From the NCBI GenBank assembly GCA_913056215.1, contig CAJXMN010000003.1, positions 1-64,000 on the forward strand: DNA of 64,000 nucleotides. Direction: 5' to 3'. The stretch is from an uncultured Flavobacteriales bacterium. Its GTDB lineage: Bacteria > Bacteroidota > Bacteroidia > Flavobacteriales_D > Crocinitomicaceae. Below, piece by piece: positions 9,370 through 18,763 of this stretch. How positions within the stretch are numbered: the first letter of the stretch is position 1; each line of letters begins with the position of its first letter. The notes under the pieces are model-generated. The model saw only the letters and a program-made list of their open reading frames with translations. It was not told the origin of the DNA and did not search any database. A program made the position numbers and the translations under genes.

Positions 9370-10920
9370 ATGAAATATTTAACTGCATTTGCGTCTCTTG
9401 TTTTTATCTGTACATCTTTTGCTCAAACTTTTTCAGATGACGTTGCTGAGATCATCTTTGAGAATTGCACCAACTGTCATAATCCGAACGGGATCGGCCC
9501 TTTTAATTTAATGGATTATCAAGATGTCACATCCAATGCAGCTATTATTTACGACGCTATTGCCCAAGACCGTATGCCTCCTTGGCCGCCAAATGAGTCG
9601 TACAAATCTTTTGCACACTCGCGCGCTTTGCCAAGCAATGAAAAAACGTTAGTCTTAAACTGGTTGAGCAACGGAATGCCTGAAGGTGATCCAGCAAACA
9701 CACCTGCTCCACCCGTTTTCAATGCTGGTCCTGCTCTCGGTTCAGGCGACCTTGAACTACAGATGCCTACCTATACTTCCAAAGCAACCACTAACGACGA
9801 CTATGTTTGTTTTGCTCTTCCAACCGGGCTTTTACAAGATCGCAAGATTAAAGCAATGGAGGTTGTCCCTGGAAATGCTCCGATTGTTCACCATGCTCTG
9901 GTTTATATTGATGAAAACGCCACTTACCAAACTGATACAGTGGGCGGTGATTGTGCCGGCCCTGCTGATGCAAAGCTGGTAGGCGGGTTTACACCGGGAG
10001 CCTCTCCACTCGTGCTTCCTAATAGCTCTGACTTAAAACTAGGGATGAATATTCCAGCCAACTCTAATATTGTATTTGCTATGCATTATCCAGCCGGGAG
10101 TAATGGAATGAAGGACAGCACCAAAGTTATTTTTCATTTTTATGACGAACCTTCAAACGACGTTCGGGAAATCAATGCCGATCCTATTTTACAAAACTGG
10201 AACTTTGTTTTACCTCCTGAAGAGGTTACAGAGGTTACTGCGTCTTTTAACGATGTACTTTATGATGCCTCTATCTTAAGTATTTTTCCACATATGCACC
10301 TCCTTGGTGATCGCATTCGAACCTATGGATTAACCCCTACGAACGATACTATTCGTATGATTGATATCCCTCACTGGGACTTCGAATGGCAGGACTTTTA
10401 TATGTTTAAAAACATGGTAAAAGTTCCAACGGGAAGCAGTCTTCACGCCGATGGTGCTTTCAACAACACCGCGGCGAATGATCATAATCCCAATGACCCG
10501 GCTATTACTGTTTATCCTGGGTTAAATACTACCGATGAGATGTTTCTCGTTTATTTCCATCACCTTCCCTATCAACAAGGTGATGAAAACTACAACATTG
10601 AAGAAATGACTTCGCTTTCAGTGGAAGAAATGCTAGTAAACCCAACAGACCCCAACCTGACGGTATATCCCAACCCAATGAATAATCAAGTGACCGTTGA
10701 TGTAAAAGGGTCAGTAAATGAAAATAGGGTTTCAGCAGCGGTTTACGACCTCAGTGGTCGTAAAGTCTGTGACTTAGCACGAGGAAAGAAATTCACTGGT
10801 TCGACTTCCTTAAAATGGAATGGGGAAAACGAACAGAAAGCTGTAGTTGATAACGGTGTCTATATTGTATCGGCAGTACTGAACGGAGAACGTCATCATC
10901 TTAAAATAGTGAAGCGCTAA
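9370..10920 (+). CDS. Secreted haem/copper monooxygenase-like protein with T9SS type A sorting domain
   Basis: This 516-residue exported protein begins with a signal peptide (about 1-19, ending SFA-Q). A cytochrome-c-type motif CTNCH at 33-37 covalently binds one haem, and M69 in RMPPWPP is a candidate second ligand. The middle resembles the copper type II ascorbate-dependent monooxygenase (PHM) fold: HH at 174-175, the MHY histidine at 239 and FPHMH at 306-310. The last 80 residues form a T9SS type A C-terminal domain (LTVYPNP, then GVYIVSAVLNG and a basic end). It should be exported through the inner membrane by Sec and then across the outer membrane by T9SS. The substrate is unknown. Confidence 0.85.
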   Translation: MKYLTAFASLVFICTSFAQTFSDDVAEIIFENCTNCHNPNGIGPFNLMDYQDVTSNAAIIYDAIAQDRMPPWPPNESYKSFAHSRALPSNEKTLVLNWLSNGMPEGDPANTPAPPVFNAGPALGSGDLELQMPTYTSKATTNDDYVCFALPTGLLQDRKIKAMEVVPGNAPIVHHALVYIDENATYQTDTVGGDCAGPADAKLVGGFTPGASPLVLPNSSDLKLGMNIPANSNIVFAMHYPAGSNGMKDSTKVIFHFYDEPSNDVREINADPILQNWNFVLPPEEVTEVTASFNDVLYDASILSIFPHMHLLGDRIRTYGLTPTNDTIRMIDIPHWDFEWQDFYMFKNMVKVPTGSSLHADGAFNNTAANDHNPNDPAITVYPGLNTTDEMFLVYFHHLPYQQGDENYNIEEMTSLSVEEMLVNPTDPNLTVYPNPMNNQVTVDVKGSVNENRVSAAVYDLSGRKVCDLARGKKFTGSTSLKWNGENEQKAVVDNGVYIVSAVLNGERHHLKIVKR

Positions 10921-10963
10921 AATCTTTTCACGCTGTGAGGAACAACTTGTTTTCTATCCCGTT

Positions 10964-12553
10964 TTACTTACTAGCCGTTAGCAGTTTTTTAGCGCGTTGA
11001 ATTTCGTTGTCTTTTTGGTTTAATATAAAAAACGCACCTTCTTCCAACCATATTTGTCGAGCAAACTCTGCTTTAAGCTGTGTTTTTATTCGCTTTTTAG
11101 AATGCTTGAAGTCTTCTTTTATAAAGCGAATATTTTTTTCTTCATCAGCATAATCTACAAAACTGTCTAACATTTGTTGATTGATATCAAAGGTTTGATC
11201 AAAAGACGACAGGTCGTTAAAATCACCAATGTCATTAAATCGCATGTACTCGTAACTGAAATCTGTAAAAGCTCCCGAATACCGCAATCTTCTGAAATAA
11301 GGAGAACTACCTGTTGTATCGAGCGGCACGAAAATATCGGGCATAATTCCACCACCTCCATAAACGACTTTACCTTCAGGCGTTGTGTATTTTAGGGAAT
11401 CATTGAGTGCAGCACTGTCCACACTGTACATTTCTCCGCGTTCATAACGGTTGACCTCATCCATCATATAGGCTTCGTAATCATCTGTATAAGGTTTTTG
11501 AATACAACGTCCCGTCGGTGTATAGTAACGCGAAACAGTCAATCTTAATTTACTACCATCTTTGAGGTCTGTATCTTGTTGCACGAGTCCTTTACCAAAT
11601 GATCGTCTTCCTATAATTGTTCCTCTATCATTATCTTGAATCGCTCCTGCTACAATCTCACTCGCGGAGGCAGAACTTTCATTAATCAGCACAGCTAATG
11701 CAACATCTCCCAGAAAGGGTTCGTTTTCTGAATAAAACGTTTCTTCGGGGGTCGTTCGTCCCTTAGTGGACACAATTGGTTTTCCCTTAGTAAGCATAGC
11801 ATCGGCAATTCCGATAGCACTACCCATTACTCCTCCGCCATTATAACGCAAATCAAAGATGAGTTTTTTCATGCCTTTACTTCTAAGCTCGAGCGCAGCC
11901 TGATAAAATTCACTTACGGATGTCATGCTGAACTGATTGAGTCGTATGTATCCAATGTTTGCATTCATCATGTAAGCAGCAGAGATCGATTCGATTGGAA
12001 CGCTTCCCCGCGTAATTGATTTTTGCAAGGTGTCTTTTTTTCGGAGAATAGAAACATTGACATCTGTGCTTTCCGGTCCTTTCAGGAGTTCCTGAACACG
12101 TTTATTCGTTAATCCTATATTTGCAATTGTAGAGTCGTTTACAGCTATAATTTGATCAAATTTTTGAATGCCTGCTTGACTCGCCGGGGCACCATCGATA
12201 ACATGAGATACATTTAACGTATCATCCATGATAGCAAAACGAACACCTACACCACCAAACTTCCCTTCAATTGATTCCGTAAATCGCGAAGCATCCTTTG
12301 CGCTAATATAATTAGAGTGAGGATCCAGACTGTGGAGCAAATCTGCAATTGTTTCTTCAAAAAGCTTTTCAGTATTTACGGAATCTACATATTTCTTTTC
12401 AACCGTTTCAATAATATCGGCCAGTTTTCGTTCAAATTGTCCGCCTTCGTTGTTATTGGATATGACTTCATTGCGGGAAAGCCCGATTCCCATTACTACT
12501 CCTATAATAATCAATATCGCCCCGATGATGGGATAAATTGTTTTATTTCTCAT
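10964..12553 (-). CDS. S41 family C-terminal processing peptidase (CtpA/Tsp-like)
   Basis: This 529-residue protease has one N-terminal membrane anchor (about 7-26), a PDZ domain (about 90-175), and the S41 catalytic domain. The nucleophile is S296 in SSASASEI and the general base K321 in FGKGLVQQ, 25 residues apart as in Tsp. It should act in the periplasm on C-termini of envelope proteins. Its start overlaps the end of the dCMP deaminase gene by 11 bases, so it is the third gene of a translationally coupled operon headed by a response regulator. Confidence 0.92.
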   Translation of the reverse strand: MRNKTIYPIIGAILIIIGVVMGIGLSRNEVISNNNEGGQFERKLADIIETVEKKYVDSVNTEKLFEETIADLLHSLDPHSNYISAKDASRFTESIEGKFGGVGVRFAIMDDTLNVSHVIDGAPASQAGIQKFDQIIAVNDSTIANIGLTNKRVQELLKGPESTDVNVSILRKKDTLQKSITRGSVPIESISAAYMMNANIGYIRLNQFSMTSVSEFYQAALELRSKGMKKLIFDLRYNGGGVMGSAIGIADAMLTKGKPIVSTKGRTTPEETFYSENEPFLGDVALAVLINESSASASEIVAGAIQDNDRGTIIGRRSFGKGLVQQDTDLKDGSKLRLTVSRYYTPTGRCIQKPYTDDYEAYMMDEVNRYERGEMYSVDSAALNDSLKYTTPEGKVVYGGGGIMPDIFVPLDTTGSSPYFRRLRYSGAFTDFSYEYMRFNDIGDFNDLSSFDQTFDINQQMLDSFVDYADEEKNIRFIKEDFKHSKKRIKTQLKAEFARQIWLEEGAFFILNQKDNEIQRAKKLLTASK

Positions 12554-12980
12554 TTTTAATCTCCTTTATCTGCTCTATTTCCACTCCCGCAGCACTCAAA
12601 AAGTCGACGCCTGCACTATCCTTGTATTGAAATACATAAACGACGCGTTTTATACCCGCCTGAAGGATGAGCTTACTACAGTCCTTACACGGCGATAACG
12701 TTAAATATAACGTTGCTCCGCGCGCATTGTTTGTGGATTTCGCCACTTTAAGTATCGCATTTGCTTCAGCGTGTAACACATACCAGTGCGTTTCACCATC
12801 TTCATTTTCACAGCAGTTATCGAACCCAGATGGAGTCCCGTTATATCCATCCGAAATAATCATATCGTCTTTTACTATTAGGGCTCCAACCTGCTTGCGT
12901 TTACAGTGTGATAATTCCGCCCAGCTCGACGCCATTCGCAAATAAGCTCTATCGTAGCGTAATTGTTTAGCTCTACTCAT
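12543..12980 (-). CDS. dCMP deaminase (ComEB-like cytidine/deoxycytidylate deaminase)
   Basis: This 145-residue zinc deaminase has HAE at 70-72 (zinc ligand and proton shuttle) and PCKDC at 97-101 (two cysteine ligands). A Cys/His-rich insert (HCKRK, NCCEN) matches the ComEB/DCTD branch, which binds an additional zinc. It would convert dCMP to dUMP for thymidylate synthesis. It overlaps the response regulator by 4 bases (ATGA) and the protease gene by 11 bases. Confidence 0.9.
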   Translation of the reverse strand: MSRAKQLRYDRAYLRMASSWAELSHCKRKQVGALIVKDDMIISDGYNGTPSGFDNCCENEDGETHWYVLHAEANAILKVAKSTNNARGATLYLTLSPCKDCSKLILQAGIKRVVYVFQYKDSAGVDFLSAAGVEIEQIKEIKNEK

Positions 12981-13705
12981 TTTATTTGCTTTTGAGAACT
13001 TTTTCCTTTGTTTATAAATTTGTATCCTACACCTCTCACACTGTGAAAGAATCGCGGTTTCTTGGCGTCTTCTTCAAACAGCTTACGAAAAGAAAGAATA
13101 TAATTGTCGATGGTTCGCGTTGTAGGAAAATGGTCTTTCCCCCAAAGCTCATCGAGTATGAAATTTCGTGAAACAACTTCCCCTTCGTGTTGCACAAATA
13201 AACTCAGTAGCTCCACCTCGCGCTTTGTTAGATCTGTAACCTTTTCCTGATCTTTGAATACTTCGTACGTTTTAGTATTCACCACTAAATCTCCAATGAA
13301 AATTTGATTGACATTCGCGTGATCCTTTTCATTCGTACGCAGGATGAGCACTTTTACGCGCAACAACAGCTCTTCTAAATCAAATGGTTTAGACAGGTAA
13401 TCATCCGCTCCTAGCTTTAACCCTTTAATTCTATCGGAGGAAGACCCTTTTGCCGAAATAAACAAAATTGGTGTATTGGCGCTATTTTTATAGGTTGTAC
13501 AAATATCCCATCCGCTAACTTCTGGCAACATAACGTCCAAGATTACCAGATCATACTGACTAACCTCTTCTTTTTGCTCAATGGCCTCGCGCCCGTTCGT
13601 AACTGTAGTCACCACAAAACCTTCTAGCTCTAAGTTCATAGCCACTACATTACTCAGACTCTCCTCGTCCTCAATCAATAATATTTTGTGTTTATCTACA
13701 CCCAT
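12977..13705 (-). CDS. OmpR-type response regulator
   Basis: This 242-residue protein has a receiver domain (about 6-120) with acidic pocket E12-D13, phosphoacceptor D57 in LVILDVMLP, and the conserved Lys in LSKPFD. A winged-helix Trans_reg_C domain follows (about 135-235; TKREVELLSLF, then NYILSFRKLF). No histidine kinase gene is adjacent. The gene heads an operon with dCMP deaminase and the CtpA-like protease. The start ATG at 13705 gives MGVDKHKILLIEDEE. Confidence 0.9.
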   Translation of the reverse strand: MGVDKHKILLIEDEESLSNVVAMNLELEGFVVTTVTNGREAIEQKEEVSQYDLVILDVMLPEVSGWDICTTYKNSANTPILFISAKGSSSDRIKGLKLGADDYLSKPFDLEELLLRVKVLILRTNEKDHANVNQIFIGDLVVNTKTYEVFKDQEKVTDLTKREVELLSLFVQHEGEVVSRNFILDELWGKDHFPTTRTIDNYILSFRKLFEEDAKKPRFFHSVRGVGYKFINKGKSSQKQIK

Positions 13706-14033
13706 CTTTTGATCATCGCTGCATACATGAAATTCTTAAGCAACTGCACTTCTCGTTGCCCAATCGTTGGAAAAGTATACAAATTTATCAAAATATACCA
13801 CACCACTGAATCACCCCATGTAGGTAAATTACGAAAAAATCAAATGATCACGAGGCATGTTACTTATGCTTTAGTGAGTTCTTTCATAAACCGCTCAACT
13901 CAGTGGCTCACTCACCCCATACTTTTTTCAGAAATGTATAGCCAAATGACGTTGTTTCCCAATTTTTCATTTATTTTACAATCGTTTATGAAACAAATAA
14001 CAAACGTTTGAGTAGAACTGAGAAAATTCCGAC
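13706..14033. other. 328-base divergent spacer, no gene seen
   Basis: This spacer separates the response regulator (minus) and the isomerase (plus). A perfect 10-base palindrome CAAACGTTTG lies at about 14001-14010, 24 bases before the isomerase start, and could be an operator. A plus-strand frame (13688-14011) and a 46-codon minus frame ending at the regulator start show no family features. Confidence 0.4.
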
Positions 14034-15020
14034 ATGGATAAATTAATAGCCCAATTTCCTAAACAGATTGCCGACGCCATGGAAATTGCTCAATCGGCGC
14101 TACTAGAATCCCTCGATGGAACCCGCTTTGACCATGTCGTTATTTGCGGAATGGGGGGTTCAGGAATAGGAGGAAAAATGGTTTCTCAGTGGTTTAAAGA
14201 TACGGCAAACATTCCCATTACACTGGTACAAAGTTATTCAATACCTGGCTTTGTCAATACTCATACGCTGGTCATAGGTTCTTCTTATTCGGGCAATACA
14301 GAAGAAACATTGAATGCTATTCACCAGGCACATGACTCAGGAGCTACAGTTGTTGGGGTTGGTTCGGGAGGAATGCTCCATAAGTTTTGTCAAGAACACA
14401 AATACGATTTTATACGTGTTCCTGGGGGAAACCCACCGCGCAGTATGTTAGCTTTTTCAGTTGTTCAACTTGTTCAAATACTCGCTTCAGCTGGAGTTAT
14501 TCCTGATAACACTTTAAAATCCATAAGTAGTTGTCGTCATTTACTGAATGATGAACTGATCACCATCAAAAAGGAAGCGCGTAATTTGGCCGAACACGTT
14601 TTTAAAAAACAATGTATTCTATACGGAAGTACGGCGTTAGAATCAGTTGTCATTCGTGCTCGACAACAGTTCAACGAAAATGCAAAACAATTGTGTTGGC
14701 ACCATGTCATACCAGAAATGAATCATAACGAACTCGTTGGTTGGGGAGGAGGATTGCCGAATATGGCACCCGTATTCTTTGAATCTCAGTTTTTATCGGA
14801 GAGAAATCAACTTCGGTTTAAATTAAGTAAAGAAATTATTGGAGAAAAAACCGAGCACCTATTTGTTGTTAAGGGTAAAGGAAAGAATCCTATTGAAGAA
14901 TCATTCTTCTTCATACACCTCATCGATTGGGCTTCCATTTACTTAGCAGAGCTCAAAAACGTAGACCCCGTCGAGATTCGCGTAATCGATTACTTAAAAT
15001 CTTCATTAAGTAAAGCTTAA
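14034..15020 (+). CDS. Bifunctional phosphoglucose/phosphomannose isomerase
   Basis: This 328-residue protein has an SIS fold. The signature blocks are GMGGSGIGG (39-47), SSYSGNTEET (83-92) and, in the C-terminal half, QQFNENAK and PEMNHNELVGW, all typical of the archaeal-type bifunctional PGI/PMI found in many Bacteroidota. It interconverts glucose-6-P or mannose-6-P with fructose-6-P in the cytoplasm. The next gene, lipB, starts 3 bases after its stop, so the two are probably co-transcribed. Confidence 0.9.
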   Translation: MDKLIAQFPKQIADAMEIAQSALLESLDGTRFDHVVICGMGGSGIGGKMVSQWFKDTANIPITLVQSYSIPGFVNTHTLVIGSSYSGNTEETLNAIHQAHDSGATVVGVGSGGMLHKFCQEHKYDFIRVPGGNPPRSMLAFSVVQLVQILASAGVIPDNTLKSISSCRHLLNDELITIKKEARNLAEHVFKKQCILYGSTALESVVIRARQQFNENAKQLCWHHVIPEMNHNELVGWGGGLPNMAPVFFESQFLSERNQLRFKLSKEIIGEKTEHLFVVKGKGKNPIEESFFFIHLIDWASIYLAELKNVDPVEIRVIDYLKSSLSKA

Positions 15021-15023
15021 TTT

Positions 15024-15731
15024 ATGTCAGCCGTCGCATTGTTTGAAGATCTTGGAACCATTGATTATAAAGAAGCCTGGGATTACCAGGAAAGACTTTT
15101 TAAACGCAATATTGACCTCAAAATACTACAACGAAAGGATCAAACTGATCAACCAACTACGAATCACTTATTGTTTTGCGAACATCCACACGTTTATACG
15201 CTCGGAAAAAGCGGTAAACAACAGCACTTATTACTTACTGAAGATCGGTTGAAAGAAGTTAACGCTACGTACTACAAAATCAATCGTGGAGGAGATATCA
15301 CCTATCACGGTCCAGGTCAGCTTGTCGCGTACCCCATTTTTGACCTCGAATCTTATTTTTTTACCGATATCCACAAATACATGCGGTTGTTGGAGGAAGC
15401 TGTTATCCTAACTTTAGATGAATTTGGTGTAAAAGCTGGACGTGTAGAGGGCTTGACAGGCGTATGGATTGATGGTGACACATCGAATGCTCGAAAAATA
15501 TGTGCGATGGGGGTAAAGTCATCGCGCTGGGTGACAATGCACGGCATTGGGTTCAACATCAATACAGATCTCAATTATTTTAATTACATTGTTCCTTGTG
15601 GGATCGAAGACAAAAGCGTAACTTCCCTTGAAAAAGAATTGGGTCACCCAGTAGCTATGGGTCTTGTCAAGAAAAAATTAAAAAATCATATCTCAGCGCT
15701 TTTCAATGTCGAAATCAAAAACGCAGAATAA
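15024..15731 (+). CDS. lipB: Octanoyl-[acyl-carrier-protein] transferase LipB
   Basis: This 235-residue protein transfers octanoate from acyl carrier protein to lipoyl domains. The signature RGGDITYHGPGQLVAYP is at 88-104, the catalytic lysine is K158 in RKICAMG, and the acyl-enzyme cysteine is C192 in VPCGIED. Length and motif order match the family. The 3' end overlaps the next gene by 26 bases in another frame. Confidence 0.95.
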   Translation: MSAVALFEDLGTIDYKEAWDYQERLFKRNIDLKILQRKDQTDQPTTNHLLFCEHPHVYTLGKSGKQQHLLLTEDRLKEVNATYYKINRGGDITYHGPGQLVAYPIFDLESYFFTDIHKYMRLLEEAVILTLDEFGVKAGRVEGLTGVWIDGDTSNARKICAMGVKSSRWVTMHGIGFNINTDLNYFNYIVPCGIEDKSVTSLEKELGHPVAMGLVKKKLKNHISALFNVEIKNAE

Positions 15732-16953
15732 CAGCAAGAAACGGTTAAAAAGATTCCTCTTAGGGGTGTTGATCGTGCTCGTTGTTGCAAATTTACTGAT
15801 CATTTTTTCAGGAAAAACTTACCTCTATAAAGGCGTTGCTTCAACTTATTTGGTAGGTAAAACGGGGCCATCAATCTATGATTCTCTTACATTTCCCACT
15901 CGAAATGCCACACCATCTGATGCGCCCGAAAATTGGGCGATTCAGCAACCTATAGGGTCTCTTTCGACAAGTGAAGTTAATCAATTAGACAGTATTAGAA
16001 CGACTTCATTTCTTCTCGTTCGTAACGATTCTATTATACTGGAAAAATATTTTAACACCCATGACCGGAAAACAAAAAGCAATACGTTTTCAGCAGCAAA
16101 AAGCCTTATTGGGTTGGGAGTTGGTATTGCAATTGATCAAGGTTATATTTCAAGCTTCGATGCTACAATCAATAACTATTTACCGTTCGAACTCGAAAAC
16201 AGTAAAAATATTACCATTCGCGATTTGCTGGGAATGTCTAGCGGTTTAAACTGGTCAGAAAGCAGCGGTAACCCATTTTCAGACAACGCCGCTGCATATT
16301 ATGGCAGTGATCTACTAACCCTTATGAAGGGTCAATCTTTTCAACCTCATGATACCGATACTTTTGATTACGCAAGTGGCAATACGCAACTACTGGGATA
16401 TATCCTAAAATCAGCAACACAACAAAACCCAACTGATTTTATAGCTCAAAACATCTGGAAAAAAATTGGAACGGAAAATGGATTCATGTGGAGCCTAGAC
16501 AAAAAGAATGGAATGGAAAAATCATTTTGTTGTTTTTACGCTACTTCGCGCGACTTTGCCAAAGTTGGTCAGCTGATACTTCAAGATGGTATCTGGAAAA
16601 AAGATACTATCATACAGCCCTCTACATTGCGTGAATTGACAGCGCCTCATCATTCGGCATCTTCAGAATATGGCTTGCATTTCTGGCGATTAGACGATCC
16701 GGAGACACCTGCTATGTATGCGCGTGGTATTCTAGGACAATACATTATTGCTATTCCTAAGCTTAACATGGTGGTAGTGCGCACGGGGCACGAAAGAAAA
16801 GATAAATTCTTTCTGCCTCAAAATAAACCCGGTTCATCAAAAAATGCATACAAAGAAAACCATCCTTTAGATCTTTTTACATACATTTCGATCGCTAAAA
16901 AAAGAGGAATTAAAGCCAATGAAAAAGGATATTCAAATACCAAAGGTAAATGA
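15706..16953 (+). CDS. Membrane-anchored serine hydrolase (beta-lactamase/NylB-like)
   Basis: This 415-residue protein has an N-terminal anchor (about 15-35) and a class C beta-lactamase-like domain. The catalytic S129-A-A-K132 lies in FSAAKS. The second motif is YASGNT at 222-227, the pattern of 6-aminohexanoate-dimer-hydrolase-like (NylB-like) proteins rather than true YxN beta-lactamases. The substrate is unknown; it is likely a periplasmic esterase or amidase. It overlaps lipB upstream by 26 bases and the next gene by 35 bases, which implies coupled expression. Confidence 0.85.
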   Translation: MSKSKTQNNSKKRLKRFLLGVLIVLVVANLLIIFSGKTYLYKGVASTYLVGKTGPSIYDSLTFPTRNATPSDAPENWAIQQPIGSLSTSEVNQLDSIRTTSFLLVRNDSIILEKYFNTHDRKTKSNTFSAAKSLIGLGVGIAIDQGYISSFDATINNYLPFELENSKNITIRDLLGMSSGLNWSESSGNPFSDNAAAYYGSDLLTLMKGQSFQPHDTDTFDYASGNTQLLGYILKSATQQNPTDFIAQNIWKKIGTENGFMWSLDKKNGMEKSFCCFYATSRDFAKVGQLILQDGIWKKDTIIQPSTLRELTAPHHSASSEYGLHFWRLDDPETPAMYARGILGQYIIAIPKLNMVVVRTGHERKDKFFLPQNKPGSSKNAYKENHPLDLFTYISIAKKRGIKANEKGYSNTKGK

Positions 16954-17329
16954 CGTATCTGTTGCAGTCGTCAAGGAAATGGGTGAGAATAACACCCCTG
17001 TTTATAATGTTTATTTGATTAATCAACGATCAGAGCTGTTAGAAAAAGTCTTAGTTGTTTCTAGAGGCTATGCAACAGCGAAGAAAACACAACAAAAAGT
17101 GGAAACTTCAACGCTACGCAAGTCACTAGGAAATATTCCCGGTAAGAGTGTCCAAAAAATAGAACCTATTATGGAAGATTTGTTTGGGTTGAATAATGAA
17201 TACTGGGTGAGCTTTTGGATCGGTAATAAAATGTTTGATAAGAAGTTCGTCTTTTTATCAGAATCAATTAAGGAAGACTATTTTACGAAAATACCACTGC
17301 TCGAAAAACCAGGAGTTATCATTGAGTGA
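16919..17329 (+). CDS. Conserved hypothetical cytoplasmic protein
   Basis: This 136-residue soluble protein has no signal peptide or membrane segment. The pattern (MKKDIQIPKV, then VYNVYLINQ, then EYWVSFWIG) recalls a small Bacteroidota family of unknown function that is sometimes mislabelled as a phenylalanyl-tRNA synthetase alpha subunit. I see no synthetase motif. It overlaps the serine hydrolase by 35 bases and ends 8 bases from a converging gene. Coding potential looks real; function unknown. Confidence 0.7.
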   Translation: MKKDIQIPKVNDVSVAVVKEMGENNTPVYNVYLINQRSELLEKVLVVSRGYATAKKTQQKVETSTLRKSLGNIPGKSVQKIEPIMEDLFGLNNEYWVSFWIGNKMFDKKFVFLSESIKEDYFTKIPLLEKPGVIIE

Positions 17330-17337
17330 CTGTACCT

Positions 17338-18192
17338 TTACCAGTCTGGACAAGTGTTGCACTTCGAACCAGACGATAGTGAAAAAGTGACGCCTGCGCT
17401 CAATTCTGCTGCAAAATAAAACGGATTTTGCGCAGCCGTATATTTTCCGTTGTTCGTCAAACGTATTTCATTCTGTGCTGTGTGACCCGCCGAAAAACGA
17501 GTGAGTAAATAAATCCGTTGAAAAAAAGTAATTCGCATTCCTGCGGCAAACGTTGCGCTCCACCCAGTGAACGAGGTTATGCTTTCGTATTGCCTGTTCC
17601 CAAAAGAGTAATCCGCTTCAGTCAACACAGGTCCCAGCTTTCCTCCCAATACTGAATGGATACTTACATTCTTATCACGTGTTTTAAATAGTTGATCCAT
17701 TCGTTGCACACCCAATGTAATGAGGTGCATCCCATTTTGTTGAAACAGGTGAATTTGGTCGCGATTTATCAACATGGATGAGCTATTGATGTTTCCCGAA
17801 AAGTCAGGGTGGGCATCTGGAGCCACGTTGCCATAAATTCCCACTTCTTGATCATCAATAAAAAACGTGTTGTATCGGTGAAAATCTGCAATCACAGCCC
17901 ATTTATCGGCGACGAAATAGCCACCTTGAAAAGAAAACTGAGGAGCGTCACTTCCAAAAAAATTTAAAAACTTAACCTCTTCTGGGTTATCCACGAGTGC
18001 AACACCTTCCAGTGTGATTGTGTGGTCACTGCCGCGTAAATCGACATTGGTAGAAGAGTAAACAGACCTGTTGTAACCTCCACTTACAAAAAAAGAACCT
18101 TCTTTGTTATCCTTAAGGGAACGACTATTCCGCTGTGCAAATCCCTCGATTGAACATACACTTAAAATCACAATGATTAATGCCTTGTACAT
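17338..18192 (-). CDS. Putative outer-membrane beta-barrel protein
   Basis: This 284-residue protein has a signal peptide (about 1-19, ending GFA-Q) followed by alternating aromatic/polar strands such as SFFVSGGYNRSVY, FSFQGGYFV and FYFAAELSAGVTFSL, as expected for an 8- to 10-stranded outer-membrane barrel. The C-terminus has a CNTC pair (SGSKCNTCPDW), which could be a disulphide or a metal site. No named family is recognised. Confidence 0.65.
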   Translation of the reverse strand: MYKALIIVILSVCSIEGFAQRNSRSLKDNKEGSFFVSGGYNRSVYSSTNVDLRGSDHTITLEGVALVDNPEEVKFLNFFGSDAPQFSFQGGYFVADKWAVIADFHRYNTFFIDDQEVGIYGNVAPDAHPDFSGNINSSSMLINRDQIHLFQQNGMHLITLGVQRMDQLFKTRDKNVSIHSVLGGKLGPVLTEADYSFGNRQYESITSFTGWSATFAAGMRITFFQRIYLLTRFSAGHTAQNEIRLTNNGKYTAAQNPFYFAAELSAGVTFSLSSGSKCNTCPDW

Positions 18193-18247
18193 AACTTTTG
18201 GCTCTTTATGGTTGAAAACAGATATCTTATCCGTCTAAAAGCTTAAC

Positions 18248-18255
18248 CAAAAATA
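18248..18255 (-). promoter_or_regulatory. Putative -7 promoter element for the beta-barrel gene
   Basis: On the minus strand the site reads TATTTTTG, a match to TAnnTTTG, 56 bases before the start at 18192. No convincing -33 TTG is at the expected distance. Confidence 0.35.
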
Positions 18256-18330
18256 CAATTAATTCAACGGTTTTACGCGTTCAATCAACCTATTTTTAAA
18301 ACGAACCTCGGTCGACTGACTCTAACAAGT

Positions 18331-18627
18331 TTATGATCCGAAAAAGTTAATTATCAAAATAATGACATCAATAATAATTGTTATCGCGGCAAGATTCATA
18401 ACGTATTTCAACGGAGCTACAGCGAGTAAAAGCGATAGTGTAGCCATTGTAGGAACCACGATTGCAATTAATTGAAAAGTGCTATGTATGGCTCCGTAAC
18501 CCACTGTCAACCCTCCAAGGCAGCCAACAATAAGCAGTACTGCACTAATGATAGCATAGCGATTATGCTCCATACCTTCCTTAAAAAAGGAGTTCCAAAA
18601 ACTTGATTCTGTGTTTGTTGTGCTCAT
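18331..18627 (-). CDS. Small integral membrane protein
   Basis: This 98-residue protein has a polar N-terminus (about 1-24) and three hydrophobic segments (about 25-48, 50-70 and 75-96). No family is recognised. It is a single gene between the barrel gene and the STAS-like gene. Residue composition and the ATG start support coding. Confidence 0.55.
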   Translation of the reverse strand: MSTTNTESSFWNSFFKEGMEHNRYAIISAVLLIVGCLGGLTVGYGAIHSTFQLIAIVVPTMATLSLLLAVAPLKYVMNLAAITIIIDVIILIINFFGS

Positions 18628-18763
18628 AACGTTCTGTTTCTTATATTTGTTACGAAAATAGGTGGGTTGATTTAAATAGCAACTGACCTCTTCTAGCTTC
18701 GTGGGTGACTTTTGTCATTTTTACAGCTATCAATCAATCTACTTCCATAAAAAATATTTTGTT

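Noticed and set aside
13688-14011. 107-codon plus-strand frame and a 46-codon minus-strand frame in the regulator/isomerase spacer
   Set aside because: Neither shows family features or a reasonable start. They look like chance open frames.
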